The notes below the pieces were generated by a model. The model made no database searches, was not told where the DNA came from, and saw only the letters and a program-made list of their open reading frames with translations. Shown here piece by piece: positions 44,697 through 53,660 of a stretch of DNA of 64,000 nt (its first letter is position 1; each line of letters starts with the position of its first letter). Origin of the DNA: Thermococcus aggregans (GTDB lineage Archaea > Methanobacteriota_B > Thermococci > Thermococcales > Thermococcaceae); assembly GCF_024022995.1 (NCBI RefSeq), contig NZ_CP099582.1:1302001-1366000 (forward strand), given 5' to 3'. The translations under genes and the position numbers were made by a program.

Positions 44697-46406
44697 CTAC
44701 ACACTCAAAAAGCCTACGAGACCAAGTACGAAACCAACAACGAAGATTATTACTAAAGCTTTTCCTGGAGTAACACCCTTTCTGTAAAGTTGATAAGTTC
44801 CAAGTAATGTCGCAAGTGGTAGAAGCCTTGGAAGTATCATGTCAATTGCTTCTTGCAACTTAAATGCTTCTCCGCTTTGGAATGTTATGGTAACGGGAGT
44901 ATGAATGTTTATATAAGTGACTCCAAGCGCTCCGATTATGCCTATTGCAAGCATTGCTCCAATCTCTCTTATGACTTCAAACTGACCACTTTGAAGAATT
45001 CCAACTACTCTTTCACCATACTTGTATCCCATGTTAAGAAGCTTCCACGTAACTGGGACTATCAGTCCAAACCAGAGAATTACTGCAAGAATTGGTCCAA
45101 GTGAGCTTCCGTTGAGTGCCAAGGATGCTCCTAAACCAAATGCTATCGGTCTCCATGTAAACCAGAATAATCCATCTCCAAGACCAGCTAATGGTCCCAT
45201 CAGCATTGTTTTAATAGATCTTATTGTGTCTATATCTGCTCCCTTTTCTTCAAGAGAAGCATCAAGTCCAACAACGAATGGTATCATCGCTGGATTAGTA
45301 TTGAAGAATTCATTGTGCATTTTCATCCATTCAACAAGTTCTTCCTTTGTTTTTCTCAGTTTCTTTTCTATACCTTTCATAATATTAGCATAAGCTTGTC
45401 CCTGCATTCTTTCGTAGTTCCATGCCCACTGGCTCATGAAGGCAATTTTTAAGTATGTTTTCAAAAGATCCTTCTTGGAAAGAATAGACTTACTGGTATC
45501 TACATTTTCTTCACCTACAGATTCAAATACGGATTTAACAGCATCGGCCTTAAGTGCGAGAGCTAGTGCGATAATCATTAGTGCAATTCCAAGAATTGGC
45601 ATATTTAGATATGCAGCTAGAATGTAACCAAAGATAAACCAAGGTATCATTGACCTGTCGAACATAAGTTTCATTAGGTATGCAAGACCAATAGCTGGCA
45701 TCATTGCTCCAGCAACGCCAAGTGCGTCCATTACCTTTGCAACTGTAGCATTTTGCACAAAAGATCTTATTGTTTCAACTGCTCCTTCCGAAGCTCCCAA
45801 AATTCCAAACAATAAGATAGGAATTGCTTTTGAAAGAGCCCACTGAAATGTTCCAAGTGTTACTATAAGTTGAAGTCGATCTACATTTCCTTGTTCTATT
45901 ACCTTATCCGCTAAGTGGGCATACGGGGTACATCCTGTTCTTGCTAGCAAGACTTCTAAATACATCGAAAGGATACCGATTGGAACTGCAAATGCTATAA
46001 GAGATGAAAGCTGAGATGGATCTACTGAGGTATAACCAAGAATCTTTGCGAAAAATACTGCAACAACTGTAGCAACAGTAGCGTCTGGGGCAGCTGCACC
46101 CCCTATTGGGTACATACCCAAATATACTAGTTGAAGCAAAGCTGATAAAACTAGAGCTGTTTTTGGAATTCCAACAATTATTCCTGTAAGTGCACCAATG
46201 ACAAGAGGCTCTCCTATTCCAATTGGCCTGAAACCTAAGAACTCAAAGACTGCTATCATAACAAGAATTGTTGTTGCAAGTACCTGGCCAAATGTGATAG
46301 TAGCACTTCCTCCACCTGCCGCTTTCACCGCTGGAGACATTAAGAGGGCAAAAAACACTATCAGTCCTATCAAAATTGCCCTTTCTTTACCGTTTTCTCG
46401 TTTCAT
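44697..46406 (-). CDS. PTS permease, fused mannose-family EIIC and EIID
   Basis: A 569-aa integral membrane protein. After a hydrophobic start that looks like a signal-anchor (LIGLIVFFALLMSPAVKAA), residues 30-290 are EIIC (FLGFRPIGIGEPLVIGALTG, then GGAAAPDATVATVVAVFFA) and residues 305-569 are EIID (KIAFMSQWAWNYERMQGQAY, MKMHNEFFNTNPAMIPFVVG, GPLAGLGDGLFWFTWRP). In bacteria these are normally two genes; here they are one continuous frame. It forms the sugar channel and, with EIIB, phosphorylates the incoming sugar. GAGGGGGTAATT precedes the ATG. Confidence 0.94.
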   Translation of the reverse strand: MKRENGKERAILIGLIVFFALLMSPAVKAAGGGSATITFGQVLATTILVMIAVFEFLGFRPIGIGEPLVIGALTGIIVGIPKTALVLSALLQLVYLGMYPIGGAAAPDATVATVVAVFFAKILGYTSVDPSQLSSLIAFAVPIGILSMYLEVLLARTGCTPYAHLADKVIEQGNVDRLQLIVTLGTFQWALSKAIPILLFGILGASEGAVETIRSFVQNATVAKVMDALGVAGAMMPAIGLAYLMKLMFDRSMIPWFIFGYILAAYLNMPILGIALMIIALALALKADAVKSVFESVGEENVDTSKSILSKKDLLKTYLKIAFMSQWAWNYERMQGQAYANIMKGIEKKLRKTKEELVEWMKMHNEFFNTNPAMIPFVVGLDASLEEKGADIDTIRSIKTMLMGPLAGLGDGLFWFTWRPIAFGLGASLALNGSSLGPILAVILWFGLIVPVTWKLLNMGYKYGERVVGILQSGQFEVIREIGAMLAIGIIGALGVTYINIHTPVTITFQSGEAFKLQEAIDMILPRLLPLATLLGTYQLYRKGVTPGKALVIIFVVGFVLGLVGFLSV

Positions 46407-46413
46407 AATTACC

Positions 46414-46470
46414 CCCTCTAGTAGTTTTTAACCAAGACATATCAAACAGTAGTCAGCCGAGTAGAGGCTT
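46414..46470 (-). promoter_or_regulatory. PTS operon leader with a possible Shine-Dalgarno sequestering structure
   Basis: In the minus-strand mRNA, CCTCTA (46467-46462) can pair with TAGAGG (46420-46415), which is the Shine-Dalgarno of the permease gene. The same 5' segment can instead fold as AGCC-N7-GGCT (46469-46455). The two pairings exclude each other. Confidence 0.35.
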
Positions 46471-46494
46471 GCAAGAAATAATTATGGCGCTTTC

Positions 46495-46506
46495 TTTAAA
46501 TATTTT
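46495..46506 (-). promoter_or_regulatory. Main promoter of the PTS operon
   Basis: Minus strand AAATATTTAAAG is a strong TATA box. Transcription should begin near 46470, giving a leader of about 65 nt before the permease ATG. No Thermococcales glycolytic motif (TATCAC-N5-GTGATA) is seen nearby. Confidence 0.6.
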
Positions 46507-47060
46507 TCGGTTTTAAGATTTTGGATAGCACTATAGCAAATTTTGAGGCATTATCGGGGATTTTCATAAAATATGAGACATGGTTATCATTAGTAACTAA
46601 TGCGCTTCAATAATGAACATTGAACAAACAAATACGATAGGGTATAAGAATTATTAAACACAACGCCTTCTTCATTCAACATAACTGGTTCTCCAAATCG
46701 AATACATATGATAACCTAGTCCCTCTAGGTTATGAGTATTTTCATAGTTTTCATCAGCATCAATAATTTCAACATGTTTAAGAATCAGTAAATCAGAAAG
46801 AGTTGGTGACCTTGAGATACACAGAAAAGACTACCCGATTAACCTTTTTTAGCCCCCACAGTCTGCCAATTGGCTCTAAGATATTTCAGCATAATCTGAC
46901 AAAGAATTTTTAAGGAGATAAAGCACCGGCCTTTACATACATTGAATTAAATACCCTGAGTCTTAGCATTACTTTATAATTTGGTCAGAAGAACCTTTCA
47001 GTTGCTTCCATTATTCAAGTAACTGTTCTCACTACTTGTCTTCGCAGTATGAGTTATTTG
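46507..47060. other. Gene-poor stretch between the PTS promoter and the next gene
   Basis: I see no full gene. The only coding-like trace is on the minus strand at 46672-46830 (separate entry). The rest is AT-rich without repeats, tRNA or C/D box elements that I could recognise. It marks the right border of the PTS locus. Confidence 0.6.
46672..46830 (-). pseudogene. Possible degraded gene fragment
   Basis: A 52-codon frame between stops, without start codon or ribosome-binding site, with a protein-like composition (SPTLSDLLILKHVEIIDADE, then GLGYHMYSIWRTSYVE). I recognise no family. It may be the end of a lost gene. Confidence 0.3.
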
Positions 47061-47068
47061 TGCAAAAG

Positions 47069-47136
47069 GTTTTTATATTACGTTTGCATATTGTATGGTG
47101 AGCATCTCTACTTGGGGCAAATGTAGAGTTGAATAA
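47069..47136 (+). promoter_or_regulatory. Promoter and long structured leader of the 47.2-kb gene
   Basis: AGGTTTTTATATTACG (47068-47083) is a TATA box, putting the transcript start near 47105 or slightly before and leaving over 100 nt of leader. The leader holds an inverted repeat CTCTAC (47106-47111) with GTAGAG (47123-47128), and a 13-codon ORF (47095-47136). Confidence 0.45.
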
Positions 47137-47216
47137 CAATTGAGCATCGCAAAACTTTGCATTTGTTGCTAGGGATAAAGAATATTGGATAATAGAATTT
47201 GGATGAGGGATAGCGA

Positions 47217-48137
47217 ATGAACAGACGAAAAGCTATCTTTATTGTTATTTTACTCTTGGCCTTTTATTTTCTTCCCAAGGGGGTAATTATTGAGACAGAC
47301 GAACCTACCGGTGTTAGCTTTGATGAAGACAAATCTCTTCCAAAGTACTGCCCCTTCACAATCAAGACTAAATCCCTGTTTGTCGAGTCCGGATTGAATA
47401 ACGTTACGTTCCACCTCCTTAAAGACAACACTGTATTGGTTAATTACACGCTCAAAGGCGTTAAAGGCTCATACCTCTGTCTTCCGGATGGGATTCTGCT
47501 GTATGCATACTCTCCGGGCGATGACCTTAGTGATACCCCGATGGTGTTCTTGGATTACAATTTAAGTGAAAAGTGGAGAAAAAAGTTTGAGGGTCTTGTT
47601 CTACCCAAACATTATGAGGACAATTCTTTACTTCTCGTAAAGCGCGGAAGTTTTGAACTAAGCATAAAGTCGTGCATATATAAGATAAACACCGCCACCG
47701 GGAATTTGACGTATAAATTCTGTCCTGACATCTCAAGGGGCTCTAGAATCTCGGATATTAAAATCCTTGGAGATAGGTACTATTTCGTGGCAACTTGGGT
47801 TGATGCCAGAATGTTGTGGGTTAAGACCAACGGAGATTTGTACCTTGTTAGGGGTTATGAAGCCAGAAAAGCCCGCGTTGCGAGCATCGATAGCAGTGCT
47901 CTAGGTGCGGGCTTCTGGGTTGATGCCAATGACAAATATGTCGCTGTTGCTTACTTCCTTGCGAATGAAGTGGGGGACTGGAAGAATGGACTGTGTGTCT
48001 TTACGAGTGGCCATTTAATCAAGATGGCCTGTAAAAAGCTCGATAAAACTCCCAGAAACGTAAGAATTGAAGGTAGAACGATCTATGTAAAATTCAGGGA
48101 TGGCACCGTTAAGACTTACAAAATCATAGCACCTTAA
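47217..48137 (+). CDS. Membrane-anchored extracellular protein, propeller-like, unknown function
   Basis: A 306-aa protein. Residues 5-22 form a signal/anchor helix (AIFIVILLLAFYFLPKGV); the rest is beta-rich with four spaced cysteines and repeated short strands of the kind seen in beta-propellers (NNVTFHLLKDNTVLVNYTLK, RISDIKILGDRYYFVATWVD). Several N-x-S/T sites are compatible with surface glycosylation. The next gene has a similar layout. GAGGGATAGCG precedes the ATG. No function can be assigned. Confidence 0.75.
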   Translation: MNRRKAIFIVILLLAFYFLPKGVIIETDEPTGVSFDEDKSLPKYCPFTIKTKSLFVESGLNNVTFHLLKDNTVLVNYTLKGVKGSYLCLPDGILLYAYSPGDDLSDTPMVFLDYNLSEKWRKKFEGLVLPKHYEDNSLLLVKRGSFELSIKSCIYKINTATGNLTYKFCPDISRGSRISDIKILGDRYYFVATWVDARMLWVKTNGDLYLVRGYEARKARVASIDSSALGAGFWVDANDKYVAVAYFLANEVGDWKNGLCVFTSGHLIKMACKKLDKTPRNVRIEGRTIYVKFRDGTVKTYKIIAP

Positions 48138-48164
48138 GGAGTAAAAGTCGAGAGGTGAAAAGAA

Positions 48165-49302
48165 GTGAAGCCCTCAAAGACGCTTTTGGTTGCTGTTTCT
48201 TTACTTCTAATTTTGGCACTTTTTATTTCGCATGAATATCGAAGCTACAGCTGGAGTTACGAGAATGCTTCTCTGATCGGCGTCTGGAATGGGAAGGTTG
48301 CAGTTCTTAAGGACAACACCTTGTTAATCCTCAACGTAACAAATGGCCAAGTTCTTAAAGAATTTCCCAATACAAGCAAAGCATTTCTCGTAGGGAATAC
48401 GATCTCAGCGGTAAGCAGCTTTAGGCTCTTAAACATTAACTTAGAGGACTTTACAACTGCTGAGCTTAATATTCCCGAAGGGATTGATTCGGCTGAGCTG
48501 GTGTTCGGTGTCAGCTTTGGAAATTTCTCACTCTATTCCACTATTCATCCCGTCAGAGGGAAGTATATTTTTGATGTTATTGAATATCATGTCTGCACCC
48601 AGAACTGCTCGGTTTATTCCTTTAGAACACCTCCGGGCTCTTATCCGATGGTTTATACATTCCCGAAGGGATACATTTTAACATTTGAAACTAATGAGGT
48701 CTTTGCCAAGGGCTCTGCAGTGGTTCTCGACAAAAATGGGAGTTTTATGTGGAATTTGACCACAAATTATGCAATCAGCGACTTTGAATATTCCAATGAT
48801 ACCCTGTTCTTTTCAACCGGAGGCACAGAGCCCGGAGGAACCACCATCGCCGGCGGCGATATTTATGCGTTTTCTCTCAACGGTCCCCTTAAGTGGCACA
48901 TTGACCTCGGCAGGTATGATGGAAAGTTCTATGATTGGGCTGTCGCCGGAATGAAGGCTCGTGATGATTTATACGCTATAGGCTACACCGGCAGAGTCTA
49001 TGTTATTGATTTTAATGGAACGCTCAAGAGGATTACAGCTTCGCCAGTCTCCATGGGGCTGAAGACCCCATCTTTAATAAAAGGAGTTAAGGCTGCAAAA
49101 AACGATTTAATGGCCTTTGCCTATACTGACATAAAGAGATCCGGCTTGTTTCGGGAAGCCAAAGGCATCTGTGTCTGCGATTTCAAGGGGTTTAAGTGCT
49201 GGAAAACAAAAAAAACGGTTGGTAAAGATATTGGTCTGGGATAAATGGGTAATTGGAGAAGGAACTAAAGGAATTTACGTATGGAGAGTGAGCATTGGCT
49301 AA
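48165..49302 (+). pseudogene. Second propeller-like surface protein, frameshifted in an A8 run
   Basis: GTG 48165 after GAGGTGAAAAGAA opens a protein with a signal/anchor helix (LLVAVSLLLILALFI) and PQQ-like beta-propeller blades (LIGVWNGKVAVLKDNTLLIL, DIYAFSLNGPLKWHIDLGRY, YAIGYTGRVYVIDFNGTLKR). The frame stops at 49244, but one base over, the sequence continues as LVKILVWDKWVIGEGTKGI and YVWRVSIG to a stop at 49302, exactly what a last propeller blade looks like. The shift maps to the AAAAAAAA run near 49209-49216. An intact protein would be about 378 aa. The visible truncated form (359 aa) might still fold poorly or partly. Confidence 0.7.
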
Positions 49303-49385
49303 TGAAGTTAAAGCCTCCCGGATTTTTGCCATTGCTGATATTCGCTTTTTATTTTTTCACGAGGTATTGATCATGAAGCCAAAAG

Positions 49386-49396
49386 AATATAAACCC
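49386..49396 (+). promoter_or_regulatory. TATA box of hflX
   Basis: AGAATATAAAC lies about 25 nt before ATG 49417 and no ribosome-binding site is present, so the transcript is probably leaderless. Confidence 0.55.
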
Positions 49397-49416
49397 CAAA
49401 CCTTTAGCTCATTCCG

Positions 49417-50691
49417 ATGAAGGCTATTGGAATAATAAGGCACTCCCCGAATAAAAGGGTCAATAGAGAGGAGTTTGAAGAGCTTTTGAGGAGTGCCGGC
49501 TACGAGATTCTCGCAATAGTTGAACAGGTTAGAGAGGAGCATCCAAAATACAACATCGGTCCTGGAAAGCTCCAAGAGGTAAAGGAGCTGATAAAAGAGC
49601 TCAATCCGGATAGGGTAATATTTGCAAATCCTCTGACACCTTCCCAGTCATTCAACATAACTAAAGAGCTTAGAATTGATGTAATTGACAAATGGCAGCT
49701 CGTTCTTGAGATATTCGAGAAGAGAGCACACTCAAAGGAGGCCAAGCTCCAGGTCGAGCTTGCAAACCTCCAATACGAGCTGCCCCTCGTAAAGGAAGCA
49801 ATTAGGAGAATCAAGCTCGGAGATAGGGCAGGTTTTAAAGGTATGGGTGAATACCAGACGCAGCAGTATCTGAAGCACATTCGTTATAGAATGGGCAAAA
49901 TAAGGAAAGAGCTGGAAAAGGTTAAGGCAGACAGAGAGGTAAAAAGGAAGAGAAGGGAAGAAGTGGGTTTTATTCTTGTTGCCTTGGCTGGCTACACCAA
50001 CGCCGGAAAGTCCACCCTCTTAAATGCCCTCGCAGATGAAAACATAGAAGCAAAGACGCAGATGTTCACCACCCTCGACACGACCACAAGGAGGTTTACA
50101 ATAAACGGAAAAAGAGCGCTAGTGACGGATACCGTTGGATTTATAGATGACCTCCCTCCGTTTATAGTTGAAGCGTTCCACTCTACATTAGAAGAGATAG
50201 TGAGAGCTGACATTGTCCTTCTCGTTTTGGATTCGAGCGAACCCTGGAAAGAGATAAAGAGGAAGTTCCTAGCATCTATAGAGGTCTTAAAGGAGCTTAA
50301 AGCCCTCGACAAGCCCATTTTGGTTGTCCTAAACAAGAAAGACCTCACGAGCGAGGAAGACATCTCAGACAAAAAGAGAGCAATTGAGGAGCTAGTCAAC
50401 AGGAAGGGAATAACCATAAGCGGGATAGTTTCCGTGTCTGCAAAAGAAAGAGATTTGGAGGAGCTCTACAGCGCTCTTGAGAACTTGATGTTCACGCTTC
50501 CAAAATACAAGCTCTTTGAAATCCTTGTTAGGGAAAAAGAGAAAGTGCCCAAAGTGATGGCACTAATAAACTCCATTGGCGAGGTAATTGACGTAAAATA
50601 CGGCGAGACAACGAGGATCTCAGCTTACATTCAGGTTGGAATGATAAAAAGCCTGACAAAAATGGGGATAGAGCTGAGGCATCCGAGCTGA
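49417..50691 (+). CDS. hflX: GTPase HflX
   Basis: A 424-aa ribosome-associated GTPase. Residues 1-170 are the HflX domain (NIGPGKLQEVKELIKELNPD, ANLQYELPLVKEAIRRIKLG, GMGEYQTQQYLKHIRYRM) and the G domain follows with G1 GYTNAGKST, G2/G3 FTTLDTTTRRF and DTVGFIDDLP, and G4 LNKKD. HflX binds the 50S subunit and helps recycle stalled ribosomes in bacteria. The stop abuts that of the convergent RNA-binding gene. Confidence 0.95.
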   Translation: MKAIGIIRHSPNKRVNREEFEELLRSAGYEILAIVEQVREEHPKYNIGPGKLQEVKELIKELNPDRVIFANPLTPSQSFNITKELRIDVIDKWQLVLEIFEKRAHSKEAKLQVELANLQYELPLVKEAIRRIKLGDRAGFKGMGEYQTQQYLKHIRYRMGKIRKELEKVKADREVKRKRREEVGFILVALAGYTNAGKSTLLNALADENIEAKTQMFTTLDTTTRRFTINGKRALVTDTVGFIDDLPPFIVEAFHSTLEEIVRADIVLLVLDSSEPWKEIKRKFLASIEVLKELKALDKPILVVLNKKDLTSEEDISDKKRAIEELVNRKGITISGIVSVSAKERDLEELYSALENLMFTLPKYKLFEILVREKEKVPKVMALINSIGEVIDVKYGETTRISAYIQVGMIKSLTKMGIELRHPS

Positions 50692-51099
50692 TTACTCTAT
50701 TGGCACTCCATCTTTTGTTCTCGGAGCTAGCCACTTCATAAGCCTTTGCGGGTCTTTTGTCCTTATTGTTATCGTTATTGGGCCGAGAGGGGACTCTTCG
50801 TTAAAGTTGACCTTGCCAACGTATGCGACCTGCTTGTGCACCTTGATTATTATCTCTTCTCCGAAGTACCCTTCCTCCAGCATTGCCCTCGCTGTATCGA
50901 GAATCTGCTGCCCTCTAAAGAGCTCATATAGTCTTTGAAGTGCTCTCTTGTCCCTTGTCCTTCCGACTAAAATGATGTACTCTCCTTTGTCAAATGCCTC
51001 GAACTCGAGAGGTGAGACTAAGTTAAGCATAGCCCTCTTAACCTTCTCTATGTCCTCAGTGGGGTAAACGTAAGCTTCAACTTCAACTTCCTCAAACAT
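50692..51099 (-). CDS. RNA-binding protein, DUF54/COG1325 type
   Basis: A 135-aa protein, [20 protein letters not shown] at the start and [20 protein letters not shown] in the middle, matching the small archaeal RNA-binding family COG1325, sometimes listed as exosome-associated. The ATG at 51099 has GGTGATG upstream. No enzymatic motif is seen. Confidence 0.78.
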   Translation of the reverse strand: MFEEVEVEAYVYPTEDIEKVKRAMLNLVSPLEFEAFDKGEYIILVGRTRDKRALQRLYELFRGQQILDTARAMLEEGYFGEEIIIKVHKQVAYVGKVNFNEESPLGPITITIRTKDPQRLMKWLAPRTKDGVPIE

Positions 51100-51203
51100 C
51101 CTCATCACCTGTGATACTTAAGTGTGGGGTTTTTGAAGTTTTCCACCCTATTCACCGAAACCATTTTATCTATAATGAAAGCCATTTAACTTTGGTGAAA
51201 TAC

Positions 51204-52247
51204 ATGGGAAGAATTGAAAGCATAAAGAAATATCTGGAGGAGAACGAGGTCGATGCCGCTTTAATAACAAGCGCCCCAAATCTCTTCTATTTCACAAACA
51301 CCGCACCGCTCGTGGGTGGATACCTCGTGGTAACCCCAGAAGAAGAAACCCTACTTGTCCCAGAGCTTGAGTATGAGCAGGCAAAAGAAGAAGCCAGCGT
51401 TAGCGTTGAGAAGTTCAAAAAGATGGACGAGCTATACGAGTACCTTAAGCGCTTTAAATCACTCGCAGTTGAAGGCACAATGAGCTTATCCTTCAACAAC
51501 ACCCTAAAGGAGAAAGCAGGCATCAAGGAGTTTAAGCTCTTAGATGATGTAATAAAGGAGCTCAGAATGGTAAAAAGCGAAGAGGAAATAAAGATAATCG
51601 AAGATGCATGCAGATTAGCAGATATAGGCGTAATGACGGCCATAGAAGAGATAAGCGAAGGAAAGCGGGAGAGAGAAGTTGCAACCAAGGTTGAATACGT
51701 AATGAAAATGGAAGGCGCTGAAAAGCCAGCCTTTGACACTATAATCGCAAGCGGCTATCGCTCTGCCCTGCCGCACGGAGTTGCGAGCGACAAGAGAATA
51801 GAAAAAGGCGACCTCGTGGTCATGGATTTAGGAGCCCTTTACAGGCACTACAACTCTGACATAACGAGGACAATAGTAGTGGGAAGCCCAAACGAGAAGC
51901 AGAAGGAAATTTACGAAATAGTCCTTGAGGCACAGAAAAAGGCCGTTGAAGCTGCAAGGCCTGGAATGACTGCAAAAGAGCTCGATAGCGTTGCAAGAAA
52001 GATAATAGAGGAGTACGGCTATGGCGACAAGTTCATCCACTCACTCGGACACGGAGTAGGGCTTCAGGTTCACGAGTGGCCAAGGGTCTCTCAGTACGAT
52101 GAGACGGTGTTAAAAGAGGGTATGGTAGTAACCATAGAGCCGGGCATCTACATTCCAAAGTTCGGCGGCGTCAGAATTGAAGATACCATAGTTATCACAA
52201 AGAATGGTGCGAAAAGGTTAACAAAGACCGATAGAGAGCTTATTTGA
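51204..52247 (+). CDS. pepQ: Xaa-Pro dipeptidase (prolidase, M24B)
   Basis: A 347-aa cytosolic enzyme that cleaves dipeptides with C-terminal proline. The creatinase-like N-terminal domain spans about 1-120. The dinuclear metal ligands are the two aspartates in VMDLGALYRHYNSDITRT, the histidine in SLGHGVGLQVHEWP, and glutamates in VTIEPGIYIP and GVRIEDT. It agrees closely with P. furiosus prolidase (348 aa), a cobalt enzyme. ATG 51204 has GGTGAAATAC upstream; upstream in-frame codons cover the promoter. Confidence 0.96.
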   Translation: MGRIESIKKYLEENEVDAALITSAPNLFYFTNTAPLVGGYLVVTPEEETLLVPELEYEQAKEEASVSVEKFKKMDELYEYLKRFKSLAVEGTMSLSFNNTLKEKAGIKEFKLLDDVIKELRMVKSEEEIKIIEDACRLADIGVMTAIEEISEGKREREVATKVEYVMKMEGAEKPAFDTIIASGYRSALPHGVASDKRIEKGDLVVMDLGALYRHYNSDITRTIVVGSPNEKQKEIYEIVLEAQKKAVEAARPGMTAKELDSVARKIIEEYGYGDKFIHSLGHGVGLQVHEWPRVSQYDETVLKEGMVVTIEPGIYIPKFGGVRIEDTIVITKNGAKRLTKTDRELI

Positions 52248-52297
52248 CTTTTCTACCGCTTTAAATTCTTTTCTTCTCTCTTGAATTTCAAATAAAC

Positions 52298-53572
52298 TCA
52301 ATCCACTACTTCGCCCAGAAAGTACGTTGAAGTTGCTTTCGTGACTTTTACCTTCATGAACTCTCCAACTGGGGCTTCTGGTAAGATTATATCCTTATAG
52401 TTCATAGTTCTGCCTTCTATTCCTCCTTTCTTCCCCTCGCCGTGTGTCAACACTTCTACCTCTCTGCCCACATATCTCTGGTTTATCTCATAGCTTATTG
52501 AAAGCCTGAGCCTGTGTAAATAGCGGGAGCGTTCCTTTACCTTCCATCCTACTATCTGGTCTTTCATCCTTGCCGCTACCGTTCCAGGTCTCGGTGAGAA
52601 GCGTGAAACGTTTATCTTATCCGGCTTAATCCTCCTTATGAGCTCCACCGTGTTTTGAAATGCCTCCTCGCTTTCTCCAGGAAAGCCAACGATTATGTCG
52701 GTGTTGAGGTTAAGGTCTTTGATATGCCTTCTAAACTCTCTAACTATCTCTTCAAACTCCTCAACCGTGTAGGTTCTCCCCATTCTCCTCAGGATCTCGT
52801 TATCTCCGCTCTGCACCGGCAGATGCAGGAACTTGTAGATTTTTTCATCCTTGTAGGCATCTATCAGCTCGTCGAGTATTTTGATAGCATTGTTGGGGTT
52901 CATCATGCCGACTCTTATCCTAAACTCGCCCTCTATGGACGTGAGCTCATCCAAAAGCCTTGCTAAGTTAGTACCTATGTCAAACCCATAACAGCCAGTG
53001 TCTTCGCTTGAGAGCTGGATCTCCTTGTATCCCCTGGCTACGGCTTCCTTCACCCACTTCACAACAAGCTCAGGCTTGTAGCTCTTCAAAACTCCCCTTG
53101 CTAATTTTGTGGCACAGTAAGTGCACGCGTTCAGACAGCCCTCGCTTATGGGAACTACGAAAACAACCCCTCCTTTCCACACCCTCGGAAGCTCAAGCTT
53201 GTCAATGCTTCTCTCTTTCCACCCTTCAACGCTGATTAGCTTTTCTCCTCTTTCGGCGAGTTCAATCGCTTCGGCAATTCTATCTATGCTTTTGACACCG
53301 AGAACAGCAGAGACTCTCTCATCTATTGCTTTAAGATTCACGTGGGGCAAGCAGCCGGTAACTATTACCTTTTTTCCGCTGTCCAAGAGCTCTTTAATCC
53401 TTCTCGTCATGTGCTTTTCCGTTGGGTCTTTAACGGCGCAGGTATTCACGATGATATAGTCTGCGCTATCCAAGTCAGTTATCTCATACCCCGCCTTAAG
53501 GAGCAGGGCTTCCATTATCTCAGCGTCTGCCTTGTTCCTTGTACATCCATAGGTTTCTATGTGGACCCTCAT
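52298..53572 (-). CDS. tRNA t6A37 methylthiotransferase (MtaB/CDKAL1-like)
   Basis: A 424-aa radical SAM methylthiotransferase. The UPF0004 domain has cysteines in TYGCTRNKAD, VNTCAVKD and VTGCLPH; the SAM cluster is SEGCLNACTYCATKLARG; a TRAM domain closes the protein (GRTMNYKDIILPEAPVGEFM). The archaeal/eukaryotic subfamily converts t6A37 to ms2t6A in tRNA-Lys. The ATG at 53572 is preferred; a TTG three codons upstream exists. Confidence 0.93.
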   Translation of the reverse strand: MRVHIETYGCTRNKADAEIMEALLLKAGYEITDLDSADYIIVNTCAVKDPTEKHMTRRIKELLDSGKKVIVTGCLPHVNLKAIDERVSAVLGVKSIDRIAEAIELAERGEKLISVEGWKERSIDKLELPRVWKGGVVFVVPISEGCLNACTYCATKLARGVLKSYKPELVVKWVKEAVARGYKEIQLSSEDTGCYGFDIGTNLARLLDELTSIEGEFRIRVGMMNPNNAIKILDELIDAYKDEKIYKFLHLPVQSGDNEILRRMGRTYTVEEFEEIVREFRRHIKDLNLNTDIIVGFPGESEEAFQNTVELIRRIKPDKINVSRFSPRPGTVAARMKDQIVGWKVKERSRYLHRLRLSISYEINQRYVGREVEVLTHGEGKKGGIEGRTMNYKDIILPEAPVGEFMKVKVTKATSTYFLGEVVD

Positions 53573-53660
53573 CGCACTCAAAATATCTCGAAGCCTTTAA
53601 AAAGATATGGTAGCAAGGAGAAGTATTTAAACACCGAAGAAGAACATGAAGTGATGCAGC

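Noticed and set aside
46407-46520. A Thermococcales glycolytic motif (TATCAC-N5-GTGATA) at the PTS promoter
   Set aside because: No match to either half in the promoter region, so TrmBL1-type control is not supported.
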